Shown here: positions 1 to 14,033 of the stretch, in pieces
Numbering within the stretch: the first letter of the stretch is position 1
How the letters are laid out: every line of letters begins with the position of its first letter
Assembly: GCA_024734555.1 (NCBI GenBank)
Contig: JANPWX010000203.1
Span: forward strand, 661,516-725,515
Source: Trochalopteron elliotii
Lineage: Eukaryota; Chordata; Aves; Passeriformes; Leiothrichidae
Direction: 5' to 3'
DNA: 64,000 bases
Notes under the pieces: generated by a model
What the model was told of the DNA's origin: nothing
Databases searched by the model: none
What the model saw: only the letters and a program-made list of their open reading frames with translations
Translations under genes and position numbers: made by a program

Positions 1-3000
1 CACATTCTACCATTTTTAGCTCTTAAAACATGAGATTTTTATCCAGTTCCAGTGGAGGAGACCTTTGAAAAAAAAGGTGACTTTCCCTTGATGACTACCT
101 GTCAGCTAATTATTAGTTTTCTTCCAAGTGCCCCTAAGTTTGCCCATCCTCTCGTTTCCAAGTAAATTGCAATTCCTTGGGAACAGAATATGACATCACA
201 GGAAGGTTTGTGCAGGAGCTCTCCCTGGATGTCTGTTTGTGTTAGTTTCATCATCCATAACAAGTGTTTAAAAAGCAGAAAAACAACCATGATGCATAAT
301 GCATTGTGTCATGATGTATAATAATAATAATTAAAACCCCTCCCCCAGCTCCTGAGGTTTCAAAAAAAAAATCTTTCCAAGTAAGCATTTCAGCGGAAAG
401 GCTTTGACAAAAAATGCCATTTAGGGACTTTCAAATTTAAAGCCCTGCAATTTGTCATCATTTATATTAGCAAGAAGGTTTAAAATAAAAACAACAACAA
501 TGAAAGGAAGATAATATAATGCAATTTTGTACTTGATGAATCTCCTGTTGACTAAAAACCCCTATGCCTGGCAGTCAGAAAAGTTATTAACCTGCCAAAT
601 TACAGATGGAATTGGGGTATTTTTTTTTTCTCCCCCAGAATTCTTTAAGCAGAAGAATATAGAGTATCCTATATTCAAGTATTAGCAAAGGTTACTTGCC
701 TCTGGAATATTGATTAGCACAACCCTTGTGGGAATTATTTCACTTTTCCAAAGCAAATTAAAGATCTGAAAAGCAATTCTCAACTTAACTTCAAATGCAG
801 TTATTTAAAAATGGATGATTAACGCAATTACTGCCTGGCACAGAGAGCACCAGCTTTCCAGAGGCAGCCAGCAGAATTCACAGCCAACCCTGAAATCAGA
901 TTACCTTGAAAGAGCTCCCTTGATCCAGGGGAGAAAAAATAAAATTGATACCTGGGAGCTTATTTCTCACCTGAATAACACATTTTTTTTCCTTCTCAGC
1001 CACGGACTGCATTGCAGTTGGCTGTGTGTGCTCTCACTCCAGCTCAGGTTTTCTCTGGTTTCCACACTAAAACACACAGGAGGGATTGATTTATTTGCAT
1101 CCCACGACTCGCTCTCCAATCACCCCCAAGGTTTCTGAAGTGCCTGCTGAGCAGTGCAAACACCACCTAAAATAAGCATTTCTGCAGGCTATTTTCTTTA
1201 GCAACGATTCACTCAACAGCAAATTAATCTGGTTTTCCTTTTGGACTTCCATGTAGGAACCAGCAGCATGGAGTGCAGCTATGGAGCTCCTGAGCATGGG
1301 ATATTCTCATTTTTTGAGGAACCCATGAAAACCAAGCAGATTTTTCTGCCACTGCACCTGCAAACAGGTGACAAAGCAGGGATTTGAGCTCAGGTCTTCT
1401 ATGCTAATGCTAAACCACATAACTCCGTTCTTCTGCCTCGTTCTGGAGTCATTAAGATCCAAGACAGTTTCAAAATCCTGGCAGAAATATTTCCACTGAA
1501 ACTTTATGTCAATCGCTGCCGAGTTTTAAAACACCAATACATCCTCCTGCTAAAATAAGGATTTGATAACGCCAGTAATACGCATTTCAGAGGTAATTAT
1601 TTTAGTATTTTTTTTTATTACTCCTATTTCAGGTTCTAAAAATGTGGTAGTTTTAAATCTTTACAGAGAGCATAAGTGATAATGAGCTGTAAATCCACAG
1701 AACTAAAATGTTGCTGGGAGCACTACTTATGACTTGTCAATCAGTGTGTCTAAAAGTATTTCAGGAGTCTAGAAAGTGATGGGATTTTTCTTCCATCACA
1801 TACATTAAACCACAGACTATGAACACAAAACTGAAGATGTCTATATGTTGGGGTTTTTTTAAACAGTTCTAGAAAAGGGTCATATAACAACATTTTAATT
1901 TATTGTCCAATGTGATGGCTCAGTGATGACTTTTTCTTTCTTTTCTGAATAAAGAGAAGAGCAGGCTAGCAAATGTGAGCTGTTATTTAATCCTATATTA
2001 TGCAATGTTTCCTGTTCCAACCAATCTATTAATGAATTGGGAAGCTGTGTAAAAGCAAATGTAATTGTCAGCCAGATCCAAAAGCAATGAGCTACAGTCA
2101 AGAGGAAGCAAATCTTTGTTAGGTGTACTAAAATATTTAGGAATTTCTGTAAGTGCATAAAACAAAAGTGTCTTTATTAATGTTTATTACTTAGGAAGGT
2201 CTCAAGGGGCTGGAATGCTGCCTCAGTTTTATTCCCTGGGTTCTGGAGCACCACAACTCCATCTATGATGTGGAACAAACTGTGAATTGTCCATTTCAGA
2301 CAGAAGGAATTTTGAGCTACGACAGGTCAGCAATGAAAATTCAAATACAAGGAGGACTTGAATAACATTTCCAGCTGCAGTTACTACTTAGTGGGGGAAA
2401 AGAAATTATAGAGAGAGGCCTTTTTCCAGAAGCACAATTGCCTGTCCATCTGGTGTTAATATTTGCCACAGCCACCATCCAGAAAGGAGTCTCAATTTCT
2501 GTACTTAGAGTTCATTAGTTGTGGTTCTAACACTCTCATCCTGGAATAATCCCAAAAGATCATTTATACACAAAAAAATTGTAGACTAGATCACCACCAA
2601 CTGCTCAGACCCAACACAAACAGAACAGCTCTGTTATTCCTGAAAGGCAAGGCCAGAGAAAACAGCAATAACAGAATCTTTTAGGGGCCAATTCCTCATG
2701 TGGTTTAGGTCAAATTGTGCAGGGTTTGAGGGCTAATGTGGCCACTTTTAATCAGGTATAATGAACTACACAGGGTCTCATGAGCGAGAGGATGAAAATG
2801 GTCTGGGTACTCTGACAAGGAAAAACAATTCAAGATACACCTTTTCCACTCTTTTGCTTTTTCCTCCCTGTTGATGTGTCTTGCCCCTTGAGAACCTCAG
2901 TCCTGAAAGGACAGGTTTTCTCCAACATTTGCACATTTATGCCAGAGCACAACTAATTAAACACCATTTTGCCAGGACCTTCACATTTGTTGGAGTCTGT

Positions 3001-6000
3001 CACGATCAAAAGCCGTGAATGTTAATGGTTTTGTAGAAGTACAGTTTTGAAATTGCACGCCAGGCTTTGGTTTTTTTGAGGTTCTTATAAAACTATTTGT
3101 CTATGATATTTTCTCAAAGAAGTTTATTTGCTAGAGACACCAGTAAAACATGACTGGTCCCAAATGTAAGATTGCTGGCTGATAAAATTAAATCACTTCA
3201 ATTCTCTTGTCTGTGGAAATCTCATTGATCTGATCTGTGATCTCTTCCTTTGTCAGAAAGCATTTTTGTGACTGTTCTTTCTAAACATTCTCCCACATAC
3301 ACACCCCAAGCTGATGAAAGCACAGGCAGAGCTTGAAAGGAATATTGACTTTGTAGCAACACATTTATTATCATTGAGTCTTTTTTTTTTTTTCAAGAGG
3401 GAATAAGATCCACTCCAGGTGTATGAATCCAAACTTCTTTCTGGCAGAGCTAAAGAAAAACTTCTCATGCAATTTTAGTCATCTCTGATGATGAATATTT
3501 ACATTTCTGGTGCGACTGAGGAAGGACAGAAAAGGGAACTGTAGGAGAAAAATAAGTTAAAACACAGGTAAATTACTCTCCTCACTTTCAAACCAATTTT
3601 TTGGGACTGGCAAGTGCTGTGAGATGGCACCAGAAACAGCCCTGGGCAGGAGAAGGGAGGACAGCAGGAAGAAGCAGCTTTTCCTCCTGAGGTGAGAACT
3701 AGTGCTGCACTAGCTGTTAATGCAAGAGGAAAAGGCAAAAGACACAAAAATTTAAATTTTCCTCCCCTCCAGCCAAAAAGTCTTCCAACATGGGTGGCCC
3801 AGAGTTAAGTGCATACAGAGTTAACTATTTAAGTAGCTAAATAGTTTGGATGCACTAATTCCACTTTGAAAATAAAGCATATGGGTTATCCAGTGGTTGT
3901 TGTTGGGTATTTTTTTTTCCCCTCTCCCCAGACAATCTTATTTCTGCTCTGTTTAGTTGTTGTTGCTAGGCATTATTAATTGTCATTCATGGCAAATGTA
4001 GTCAGCTGCTCACAGACCCAATTCCAAGAGGAAGCTGCAGGCTTTTTTTTTTATTTTTTTTAACAGAAAAATATCCAGGTTAGTGCCAGAGGATCATTTC
4101 CTCATTCTAATAACCTCCTGCACCTCCTTTCCTCTTGAGACATACAGAAAATAGACATTGCAAGCAGCAGAGGACTGAGACACCTGCAAGACACAGGGAT
4201 TTTTCACAGACTGGACAGGACTAACTGCATATACTTCTTCCAAACTATTTACAGGGTTTGGGGGCAGTGTGGAGCTGCACCTGACACAAGCCATATTTTC
4301 CAGCAAAAAAAAAAAAAAAATAAAAAAGACAAGGAGACAGTTAAAAATATTTCTCACTGTCCAACACCTGAGTGCTGATTTCTGGGGGGAAAAACAAAAT
4401 AAAAATTAGCAGTCAATGGTACAAACTAGATAGAGGCAGATTGGGGTGAGGTTGCCCCAGAATCAAAGACTTAAAAAGGGAAGGGGCTGCCCCAGCTTGT
4501 GAATCTGTTCTTTCACTTTTCCCCACTACCAGATGAAATTGTGTGCAGCCCTGACCGTGAAGAACAACCTGAGCTGATCCTCCCTTTAAAACAGAACATT
4601 CAAATTGTAATCCAACCAACCAGCCAACCCCAAACACACTGGGAAAAGTGAAGAGGTCAGGGAGAGGAGCAGGGTTTGTGTTTACACCCATTAAAACCAG
4701 CCAGGGAAGCATGACTGCTCCCAGAGAGGGCAATAGGTGTGCCAGGCACTCTGACAAACCTGCTTCTGCTCAGGGGGAAAAAATAACATGAAAATATTCA
4801 ATGCCAAGCTTGAAAAGGAAGAAAAAGTCCATCAGATTTCTGTGCAAGCCTCAGGAGATTTTAACTGAAGTCAGAGCTGCATGTCAACCATGTGTCCCTC
4901 CTCTCTCCCCCAAAGAAAAACCCTCTTCAAAATTCATTTGTGCCTCTCTCTAGCTGCCTGAAAGGTGGGAAGCCAGAGTAGTTACAGATTTACTGAGCTG
5001 TGATTCAGTAGCATTTAGGAAGAGTTTTATGCTTAAATCAGCACCAGCTCATGCTGTGCACCTGGATGGTGATATCCTATCAACAGCCACCAGTTCTTAC
5101 ATGGAGAACCCACAGGAAAACACGACTGAGGCATGTGGCACCAATGGCAATGAAGGGTGTGGTGGGGTTTTTGGGCACACAGGAGATGTGGATGGGTTGC
5201 CCCTTCCTCCTGAGCTTAGATTTGCCTCTCCAATGCAAATCAGCACTGACCTCTGCTGCTGGACTATTGGAATGTGTTCTTCCCAGGGAAAGAGCAAGGA
5301 CGAGGCAGTGACAGGGAGATGACATTTCCCAAAGGGTTTTCATGCTGCTCACCATGAACTCCTCCACTTTCAGAGGCTCAAAGCTCTAAGGATATTTATA
5401 TCCACCCAACAGAGCACTTGTCAGGTGGGCAGGGGATGTGTTCCCACTGCACAGACAGGGGGGTGAGTTAGACTTCAATGGAATACCTTGGAGTGCCTCG
5501 TTCACCACAGCCATTCTCTCCACTTGGATATCTTTCCCCTACTCCAGCAGCACCTTTGCAAAGCTGATTTCTGTCTGGAAAACCACACAGAGAATGCTAA
5601 ATAAACAAAACAAAACAAAAAAGGCAGGCATACAATTACCTCCCATGGAATTCTTAATGCACTTCCCACACATGCTTTAGTGTATTTTGCAGCAACGTCC
5701 TCAGGTCACAAGCTTAAGTAGCTTACCCAGGGCCAGGCAGAGTCTGAGGACCTGTCCACATGGGGATACTCAGGAAATGAATCTGAAATTAAACTTTTAA
5801 AAAGAATGAGCTAAGCAGCATCCTAAGCTAGCACTTTCATTTAGAATTAGAGCCTTAATTCAGCTTAGCCTAATTCTTTCAGTTCTAAAATGAGGATGGT
5901 GACACAAGCCTACTTCCAGATCTATTTATCTGGCTGGGCTGAAGGTATTACTGCCTGCAGCTACTCATCACTGCCTTCCAGATGGAGGATTGCACCCCAC

Positions 6001-8647
6001 AAACCCTGACAGCAGAGGGGTTCAGGGGAGTGCTCCAGCTGCCATATAAAGCAGGGGATTTGCACCCATCCCATGTGGGACTGGGGCAATTCCTCCTCCC
6101 AAACACGTAGCAGGAGACAGCCATGGGTTTTTAATTTCTTAAAATCTGCACAGATGTTGGCAGAGCAAACATCTGCCCACAATGTGTTGGGAAGGAGCAG
6201 AACTGAGGCAAGAGTGCAAACTGCTGAGCCAAGGGTGAGGGAAGACTCCCAGGGTGGGGTCTCTGGCAAAGGATGAGGCTGAATTCATTGGCACGGCACA
6301 GATTTTCTTGAATCATGAGATCTCAAAACTCCATCACTGCCACACAACTGCACTTTGATAGAATGAAGGTGCTTTTTGGCCTCTATGATTTTAATTACAT
6401 TATTTTTAATTTAGTTACTCATTTACCCCACTTTGGTTTAAAGCTGGCAATAGATTGTAGCATGCCAGTCACCTCACAGGTAATTTTTTTTTTTCCTAGA
6501 CAGTCTGAAAGGAGTAAAATGAGATGTTAAAGGAGCTCTATGAATCTCTGACAGCTTTTCAGGTAAAAAAAAGGGAAGGAGAGGGAAGGGAAAACATGCT
6601 TTACATCCCTATTCCCTCGCTCTACCTTCCCACACCTGGGGTACAAAAAAGCAAAATCCCCCTAGACATGTCTTGGCAACCCTGAGCTCAATCTGTTTCA
6701 CACTTCCCCTGAGATAAATTCAGGAGAGGGAGAGAGGGAAAGAGGGAGGGAGGCTCCATGATGGTGTTTTCTGCACTGTAGGATGGAAACAAACCAAGGG
6801 ATTTAAATTTAACATCCTCCCTCTAAACTCCAGCCACTCATTACTATCAGACTCTGACAGAGGAAGACACTGGTGTCTACCTCCATAAAAACAGAGAAGC
6901 CACTTAACATATTCAGCTCTGCAACACCTGTAAATATTTAATTTTGAAAGCCAAAGCACCTCTTGTTTTAAAAAAAATAATGTTATTATTGGGTTTTTTT
7001 TGTTTTCCTCCAGTATGTAGAACTGAGCCATATGAAATTAGATGACCTAAAAATGCAGGACCCCAAAAACAAAGAAAGCAATGCTGCAGCTGAGCATTAA
7101 TCTCTCAGCAGCACCAAGGTGGTAATTTCAGCGTGTTCCTCATTCTACATCCTTGCTGGGGATTACCTCCTGGAGATGGCATGCAAAAATAAACCTGGGG
7201 GGAAAAAGGAGGGCAAAGCAGGTAGTAGGAGCAGAAACAACCTTCTCTCTCTCTCCACCCCACTCTCACACAGACAGAAAATTTGTTCTGCAAAGAAGAG
7301 TGTCTCTGGACCAAAATACATTCCGGCTTCGAAAAGGGGAGAATTATTTGCAGAAAATACCACTGAGAATGCAAACAGATTGAGGATTTAGCAGTACCAT
7401 AGTTCTTTTGCCTTGGTAAGTTATGAGTTATGAATGGGACATGGGGTGAGTACACATTAACAGAAAACAAAAAGCTTGGAACCTTTTTCCCCTCTGCTAT
7501 TTTTTGTAATCCCTGGCAACATTCAGATGCTCTGGGAGGAACCTACCTACTTCTGGTTGTGTGCAGCAGAGGAGGAGAACAAAAAGCCCTTTTCCCCTGC
7601 ATCCCAATGTTAGAAGGAATTGCATTTGGTTTAATACAGAAAATCCATTAGGCACGGGGAAAGGCAGGAGCCTCCTATCAAGCTGCAAACAGGAATGCTT
7701 AAACACAAGGCACTCAGGCAGTGGAAATGCATTCAGAGCATTTAGCACGTAGGATTAATCGAATTATAATTTAATCATCTGATCAAACACTAATTAGCAT
7801 AATCACTTGAGGGGAAAAGCTGCCAGAGGAACAGATGAAGAAACACCTTGGGCACCAGCACATTTTAATGACGAGAGATAGTGCAGAGATAATTTTTTTT
7901 TTCCCCCTTAATAAAACACAACAGAGGTTGAGGACTGTGGTGCTGAAGAAGCAGTTAGAAGCAGTGCTGGATCACACAAGGATGTTGAAGCAGGGTGTGC
8001 AGGCTTTAGTTTATTCAGATTTAAGGGCTGTTAAAGCACAGGAGCACTCCACTGCCCTGGTTTGCCTCGTGAAGACTCGAGCATGAGCACACCCTTCAGC
8101 CCACTGTGTTCCCATTATAATCATCCCTTACTGTTTCCCCCAGAGTCTCCAACATGAATGTTTAACTATGGATCACTTAGATGACCTTCAGGGATACAGC
8201 AAAGTGTTAGCATCCTTTTACAAACTGCATTTGAAATAATTAGTCTAAATCAGCTGGGTTTCTTTGGCTCGGGGCGGGCGAGAGTGGAAAAGCAAGAGAT
8301 AATCAGGGAGCTTTGCTGGGTGAGACTGACTTTCCTGGCAAAAATCATACCACTTCTGTAAGGCAGAAACCTGGAGAGACCAGGAAAATCACCCCTGGTG
8401 TTTACCCACAATCAAATGACACTTGTTAGGATGAGATATATGGGCAGGAAGAAGCCTGGAAGAATTTATGGAAAGGAAGAAGGGCAGAAGCAGGACTTGG
8501 ACAGGGAAAAGAATCTTCAGAGGTGTCTCTTGTTAGATTTTTTTTACACAAAATAACAGCTGAATTACTCTGAACAAGTGTTTAGGTTCTCAAATGGATA
8601 ATTCTTCTGGACATTAAAAACATCCAAATGTCATGAACTGCAACATT
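1..8647. other. Non-coding DNA, no gene seen
   Basis: This is AT-rich single-copy-looking DNA with many short A and T runs. No open frame has protein-like composition together with splice sites, and none exceeds about 120 codons. Local features are a polypurine run at about 6721-6752, a TAAT-rich cluster at 7750-7795 and an isolated GC box (ggggcgggc) near 8274. No clear transposon fragment was recognised. By position it would be deep first intron if the minus-strand exon at 32.4 kb is real; that is an inference. Confidence 0.6.
7745..7797. promoter_or_regulatory. Cluster of TAAT/ATTA homeodomain-type cores
   Basis: Within about 50 bp there are several TAAT or ATTA cores, including GGATTAATC, AATTATAATTTAATC and CTAATTAGCATAATC, plus a TGATCA. 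Such clusters are typical of homeodomain-bound enhancers in vertebrate introns. AT-rich DNA also gives them by chance, so without conservation data this is only a candidate. Confidence 0.2.
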
Positions 8648-8755
8648 TATAGAGAAGATCAAAAAAATCACTGAGATTAGAAGAGACCTCAGAGATCATT
8701 GAATCCAATCAGTAGTCCACAATTAACTCGTGTGCCTACGTGCCACAAGACTGAG
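8648..8755 (-). mobile_element. CR1 LINE 3'-end fragment (old, truncated)
   Basis: The plus strand reads atcactgagattagaagag and then acctcagagatcattgaat, followed by ccaatcagtagtccac. This is the reverse complement of the 3' end of avian CR1 retrotransposons (the 'gaggttggaagagacctc...gatcattgagtccaacc' region). It is short and diverged and has no coding capacity. Boundaries are approximate. Confidence 0.65.
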
Positions 8756-9155
8756 CTTGGGAAAAGTTTCCTACAATGTTATGTAAGGGAGCAACATGAT
8801 GAGCTGCTTACCTACATTTTAAAGGCACCAGATCACACAGGCTCAGGCCTGTGAGCTAATTTAAATTGATTGTATCCCTCTTACAGAGCTATTACTAATA
8901 ATCCTTTCAGCTCCTCAGAATGAGTGTACCTTAATAAAATAAGGCAACCAGATACAGCACAGGGCAAATTCACCTCAGGGTTTGCCCATATTGTGCACCC
9001 TCCTATGTGCAGTCAATATTTAGAGTCTGGAAACACTCAAGAAAGCAGGAAGCAGCAGGTGATGGTGCCAGAAAACCTCCCAGCAACAGAGCTGTACATC
9101 CCTTTAAAGCATTGTCACACTTTCAATAAGTGATAGATGAACTAATAATAAATGT

Positions 9156-9262
9156 GGAATGGTTTGGGTTGGAAGGGACCTTAAAACATCACCCAACTCT
9201 AATCCCCTGCCATGGGCACCATCCACTAGACCAGATTGTTCAGGTTGCTCCATTGTAAGGCA
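9156..9262 (-). mobile_element. CR1 LINE 3'-end fragment
   Basis: The plus strand contains ggaatggtttgggttggaag followed by ggaccttaaaacatcaccca, then cccctgccatgggcaccatc and cactagaccagattgttcag. This is the standard reverse-oriented CR1 3' end of songbird genomes, with small deletions. It is non-coding, and its ends are approximate. Confidence 0.8.
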
Positions 9263-10832
9263 ATGAATCAGTTTCTCACTGACATGAAGGTAAAACCAAC
9301 ATACTGCACACCCTCCCAACTCAAAGAGAGAGATCCTATACTGTCAGAAAAACCCTTTTTCTGACCCAGAGATGGGGCTCCTGAGAGGTGTTTCAAAGAC
9401 TTTTATTCCATTTTCAGTCACATGAGAAGGGTGAGACAGTACAGCTATTACAATTCACACCATCACAATCAGAAGCCAAACTATTTCTTAATTACAATAC
9501 GTTATAAGTGTTTTTTGGCCTATCAGCTTTTGCCACCCAATGCTGCTAATGCTTCTAAGCCAGTCATCTATTAAAATACCCCACGTGGGTTTGGTATATC
9601 TTTCAAAGTTCTATTTCTCCAAAATATCTAGTCTATTTGCAAGGTCATCATTTGAAACTTGTTTTTAGTTCAGTTTCTCTCTCAGCAATGTCTGTCCTAT
9701 CCCATGGCCTTTCTAAGTCAGCACACTTTATCTCAGGGTTTGCATACAAATGCACAAAATCATGTGAGCCTTCTGTCAGGCTTTGAGAATCCTCTACAAA
9801 TCCATTTCCCATATCATACCACCACACATGGAGGCCACTTAATTAAAAAGTGAAACCAGTTCCATTAGGATTTAAAAGGTATGGGGTCTAAAATATGTTA
9901 CTTGTTTAAAATATCTAGCTTTAAATTCCCATTAGTTTCTTTCCAAGCAATGAACTTTGTTTAGAAGCAACCTCAGGAGATTTTGCATCTCTTCCCAAAA
10001 GCTGCAACATGGCAAAGTGTGAGGGGAGGGGCCCAGAGCTGGTAATATTACCCTGATCAGAGACAGCAACCATCTCCCCAAAATCACCCCTAAATCTCTC
10101 TTCTCTTCCTGCCCTCTGGAAGGACTCCTGAGCCAAGGGAGAGCATCCCCTGCTTCAATCACAGCTCAGCTCCCCACATCCTCCACTTCCCAACCCATGG
10201 CACTGTGCCATGCCATGATCCCTTCATTTCCCACTTGGAAGCTGCTCCATACATGCCACTTTATTTTGTGTAAAACCTCCTGAGCACCAGGCCAGCTGCA
10301 CGTACCTCAGGAAATGGCAGAACTGAGATGCTCAGCTGACCTGAACCCCCACCCCAATTATTCCAGGGAGTGTCCACACCAGGGACTGAAAGCTGCAGAA
10401 ACTGTGTGGGGAAAGGAGAGCAACTGCATCACATGGTGAGCAAACGAGGCTGTTCTCCTTGAACACAGAGAAGACAAAACCTCAACTTACTGACACCAAA
10501 AGTTCTCAAAACCTAAATTAAGTAGCAGTCAGACTACTACTATTTAGGATTTTTTTTTTTTTTAATCTCATTAAGTCCTTTTGAAATTACTCAGGCCCAG
10601 CATTCTTCTCTTCTATGGAAAACACATTTTGAGATGTGGTAGAAATGCTGTAATTGCTTTTATCCACTAGGGACTAACTTTTGGACTTCATAAATATGTA
10701 CTGAACTGCTGCAGCAGGAGTGTTTTCAGACAGGCATTTCTTTTGCCCTGCCCTGCCTTCACATGTGCCAGTTGGATATTCCAAGAGGACTCCACCTCCA
10801 TCACCAGTGGGACAAGCACAGCCTGAGCACAT

Positions 10833-11075
10833 GCAGTCACATCTCTCTGAATCCACACTGCTCCTCAAGCTTGAGCACAATGGATAGGGGCAAAAACTGG
10901 TGAGGAGCAGAAGATTTTTGGACAAGATTTTTATTCTAGACTAGGATAGAAAAGCAGTCACATCTCTTTGAAGCGACACTGCTCCTTGAGCATGAACACA
11001 ATGGATAGGTGCAAAAATTGGTGAGGAACAGAAGATTTTTGGACAAGATTTTTACCATAGACTAGGATAGAAAAG
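10833..11075. repeat. Tandem duplication, two 121-bp units
   Basis: The block starting gcagtcacatctct at 10833 is repeated head-to-tail from 10954. Both copies carry the landmarks cacactgctcct / gacactgctcct, acaatggatagg, gcagaagatttttggacaag and gactaggatagaaaagc. The copies differ by roughly ten substitutions, so the duplication is not recent. No coding potential is visible. It may be a local replication-slippage or unequal-crossover product. Confidence 0.9.
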
Positions 11076-11566
11076 CTAGAATTGATCCTTTCTTTCTTAC
11101 CCTGAAAAAAAAATAAATTAAAACCAAGCATTCCCTACTCCAGGCTGCGTTTCCACCATGAGTGTTTGGTGTTCCTCAACTCTCCAATTTGTTACAGAGA
11201 CCAAGAGCTGCTCGCCAGTGGGGAATTGTGATCCTGCTCCTCCCCAGCCAGCAGAGCTCCCAGGATTCCCACCCCAGGAGCAAGGCTGGGGGATCAGGCA
11301 CCTGCTCTGATCAGACCCCATTGCACCCAACCTGAACAGCAAATTACTCCTGCCAGGGCTCCTCTGACAGCCTGACAGCTCAGCCTCTTTTTCCCAGGAT
11401 TAATTATCTCCCTCCTGCCCAATAAAGGAGCTCAGCCCCTTCCTCCATTGCCCGGATGAGGAACTTGCCCTTCCTACCCTACAGCCACACTGACATTCAT
11501 AAGGTTGCTGTCCATCCTTGATCCCCTACACTCCCCCAAATCCATTTGCCTCAGGGGAAGAGGCAA

Positions 11567-11655
11567 TATAAACACAAATATAAATATATAATATAAATAT
11601 ACAAATATATAAATAAAAATAGGTTAAATATAAAATATATAAATATAAAATATCT
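11567..11655. repeat. AT-only low-complexity tract
   Basis: About 90 bp are composed almost entirely of A and T in irregular TATAAA/AATATA units, with very few C or G. This is simple-sequence DNA and has no gene content. The TATA-like strings here should not be read as promoters. Confidence 0.9.
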
Positions 11656-14017
11656 AGGAAAAACGTGGAGAGAAGACAGGTAGTAGGCCTCAAACTAAGC
11701 CTACAGCAGACATTAAATAACAGGAGTAGGTGAGAATGAAGGAAAAATCTGTCTGCAGGCAGTGGAGGACAAGGACAGCTGGGACTTTGAGCTCCCTGTC
11801 CCTGGGTACAGAGCAGGATCCATGGGGAGCACCAGCTTCCTCTGGCACAGACCAGCAGCCAAAACAGAGCACTGGGTGGCCCCAATGCCACATTCTGCCC
11901 CACAGCTCACAGGTGAACAGGCTCAGCTTTGCCTTCCCCACTGCAAACTGAAGCCAAGACCTCAGGGTCACCCAGCCAAGACCTCACCATCACCTGTCCA
12001 GCTCAAACTTGGCCTTCAGACTCTGCCCTCCTGCTGTCCCACAGGGATTCGTGTCCTGTGAATGCCCTCCCTCTTCTCACCACATCTTTTACATCCCTGC
12101 CTGGATCCCTGTACTGTTCCAACTCACCCTGTTCACTTCCTATGCCCTCCCCACTAAAAGTTATGTTTGTGCCTCCATTCCTCTCTCTCCCCTAAGCATT
12201 CATTCTGCATTTTATAGATATAAATCTACAAAAAACTTGAGAGCAAAAAGCCTCAGCCACAGCTGACACCACAAAAACCATGATAATCATCACCTATCAC
12301 TCAAGTTCCATAGTGAGATGAACCTCACTGTGGTTGAAATGATGAAAATCTGGTTTTTATAGCCTCTACACAAGAGGGCTGTGGAAAAGATTGCCCTTGT
12401 GAAAGAGAAACCTTGAGGTCACACAACAAAACTAGAAAGAAAAATACAAAGGAAAGCTTCCTAAATAAACACAGCTAAAAGCATAAAGAAGCATAATGCA
12501 AATATTACTGTAGACATTTGAAAAGTCACTTAACTATGCAAAAAGCTCTCTACATTGGATGTCTGCAAACATAACTGGAGAAGTTCTCCTTCACTGACAG
12601 CTTCCCAAATTACTTCCTTCATATCATGACACAGCAAACACTTTGCTTTGTACTTTACTACTGCAGTAGCAACACAAATTAGGGTTGACTTGTCTAGAAA
12701 TAATATGTGAACTGGCTTTTAAACCGCCCCATAGAAAAGCCACTTAATGAGAGGAAAAGATTCAGGTGGACAATGTGTAGTGTGGATGGTGAAGCACTTT
12801 GCTGTTTAAGCTGAGGTCCACCTAAAGCCTATTTTGCTTGAATGACATTTTTTCCAGCAAGATCCCATTCCAGGGACAGCTGAATCTGCTCTTCATAACA
12901 AAAAGGACTTTGTCAAGGACTTGTTCTGTCCTTAGCTCAAGCCAGGAGCATTCTAACAGCTTGTCACATGCTCACCTTATAATTACCAAGAGACTGACTT
13001 GATGCACTCACAGTATTTTCCTGAGTCAGGGCCAAAATTCCTAATAAAACTCACATAGAAAACCCCAAAGACTTCAGAAGGTAATACCACAAAAAAAAGC
13101 AAACAAACAAACCCCAGAATACAATGATTTCTGATAAAAAAACAATTGCACTAGAGAATGCAGCTAAAGCCAGAGCTTGCACTTTATGCATCACCTTTCC
13201 ATGCCCTGGGAAAAAAGAAAACAACCAAGTAGATTTGGGTGCACTCAAATCCTACCATGAAATTAATGGAGTGCAGTGTAACAACAACACACAGATTCCT
13301 CCAAGCCTGAACATTCCAGCATCCTAAAAACCCTTCCTAGCTAACACAGGGGCCAGCTAAAAAAAAAAAAAAAAAATCTGACATGTTATTTGAACTCCAC
13401 ACTAACTACTAGACCTCTAGAAACCTTTACTGAACAAGCTGTTATCAAGGAGACCCTCCTAAGGAACAGAGCAGGGAACAAACTCTTCCACAAATCCCTG
13501 AATTCAGCGGAATTCACCCAAAAGCTGGAGCCACTGGGGGCTGCCACTCTGCATGGCTGAGAGACAAACACCCTGAGCGTGAGCCACTCCACTTGCAAAA
13601 CCACACCAGAGGGTTTCATGCCAACAACTATATAAATATAGGCACAGCAACTCTACAATCTTTTCTACAGAGTCACTGTGAGTAGATTATGTAGATAAGG
13701 CAACTATTTGCAGCTACAGTGCAGTGTAATTATATTCTGGCTGCATTGAAATAGCCACGGTCATTTCAAGAATATACTTCTGATGTTCTTAAAACAGTGG
13801 AGGGCTCCCCAAAGTTACTCCAAAAATTTAGATGGCAGAAAGTTACTGAGGAGAATCGTTAGCCCGGTGCAAAATGTGAATCTCAAGCCACAAATCTTCT
13901 GGATGGGATTACAGAGTAATTAATGGGAAGAAAATAGCACTGAGCGCACTTGGGACAGCGAAGCAAGTGCCAGATTTTCCATATGCAGTAGTTTTTAAGC
14001 AATTATAAGCTATGCGG

Positions 14018-14033
14018 ATTTACATATGTAAAT
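14018..14033. promoter_or_regulatory. 16-bp perfect palindrome, POU/homeodomain-like
   Basis: The sequence atttacatatgtaaat is its own reverse complement. It sits in a patch (about 13850-14060) that keeps several CpGs and TAAT cores (gagtaattaatggg, caattataagc) although the surroundings are CpG-poor. A dimeric POU- or homeodomain-type binding site inside a conserved element is possible, but unproven. Confidence 0.25.

Noticed and set aside
3823..3846. 9-bp-arm hairpin (aactattta / taaatagtt)
   Set aside because: Short AT-only arms arise often by chance in AT-rich DNA.
11567..11655. TATA-box-like strings
   Set aside because: They belong to an AT-only simple tract with no CpG island or downstream exon.
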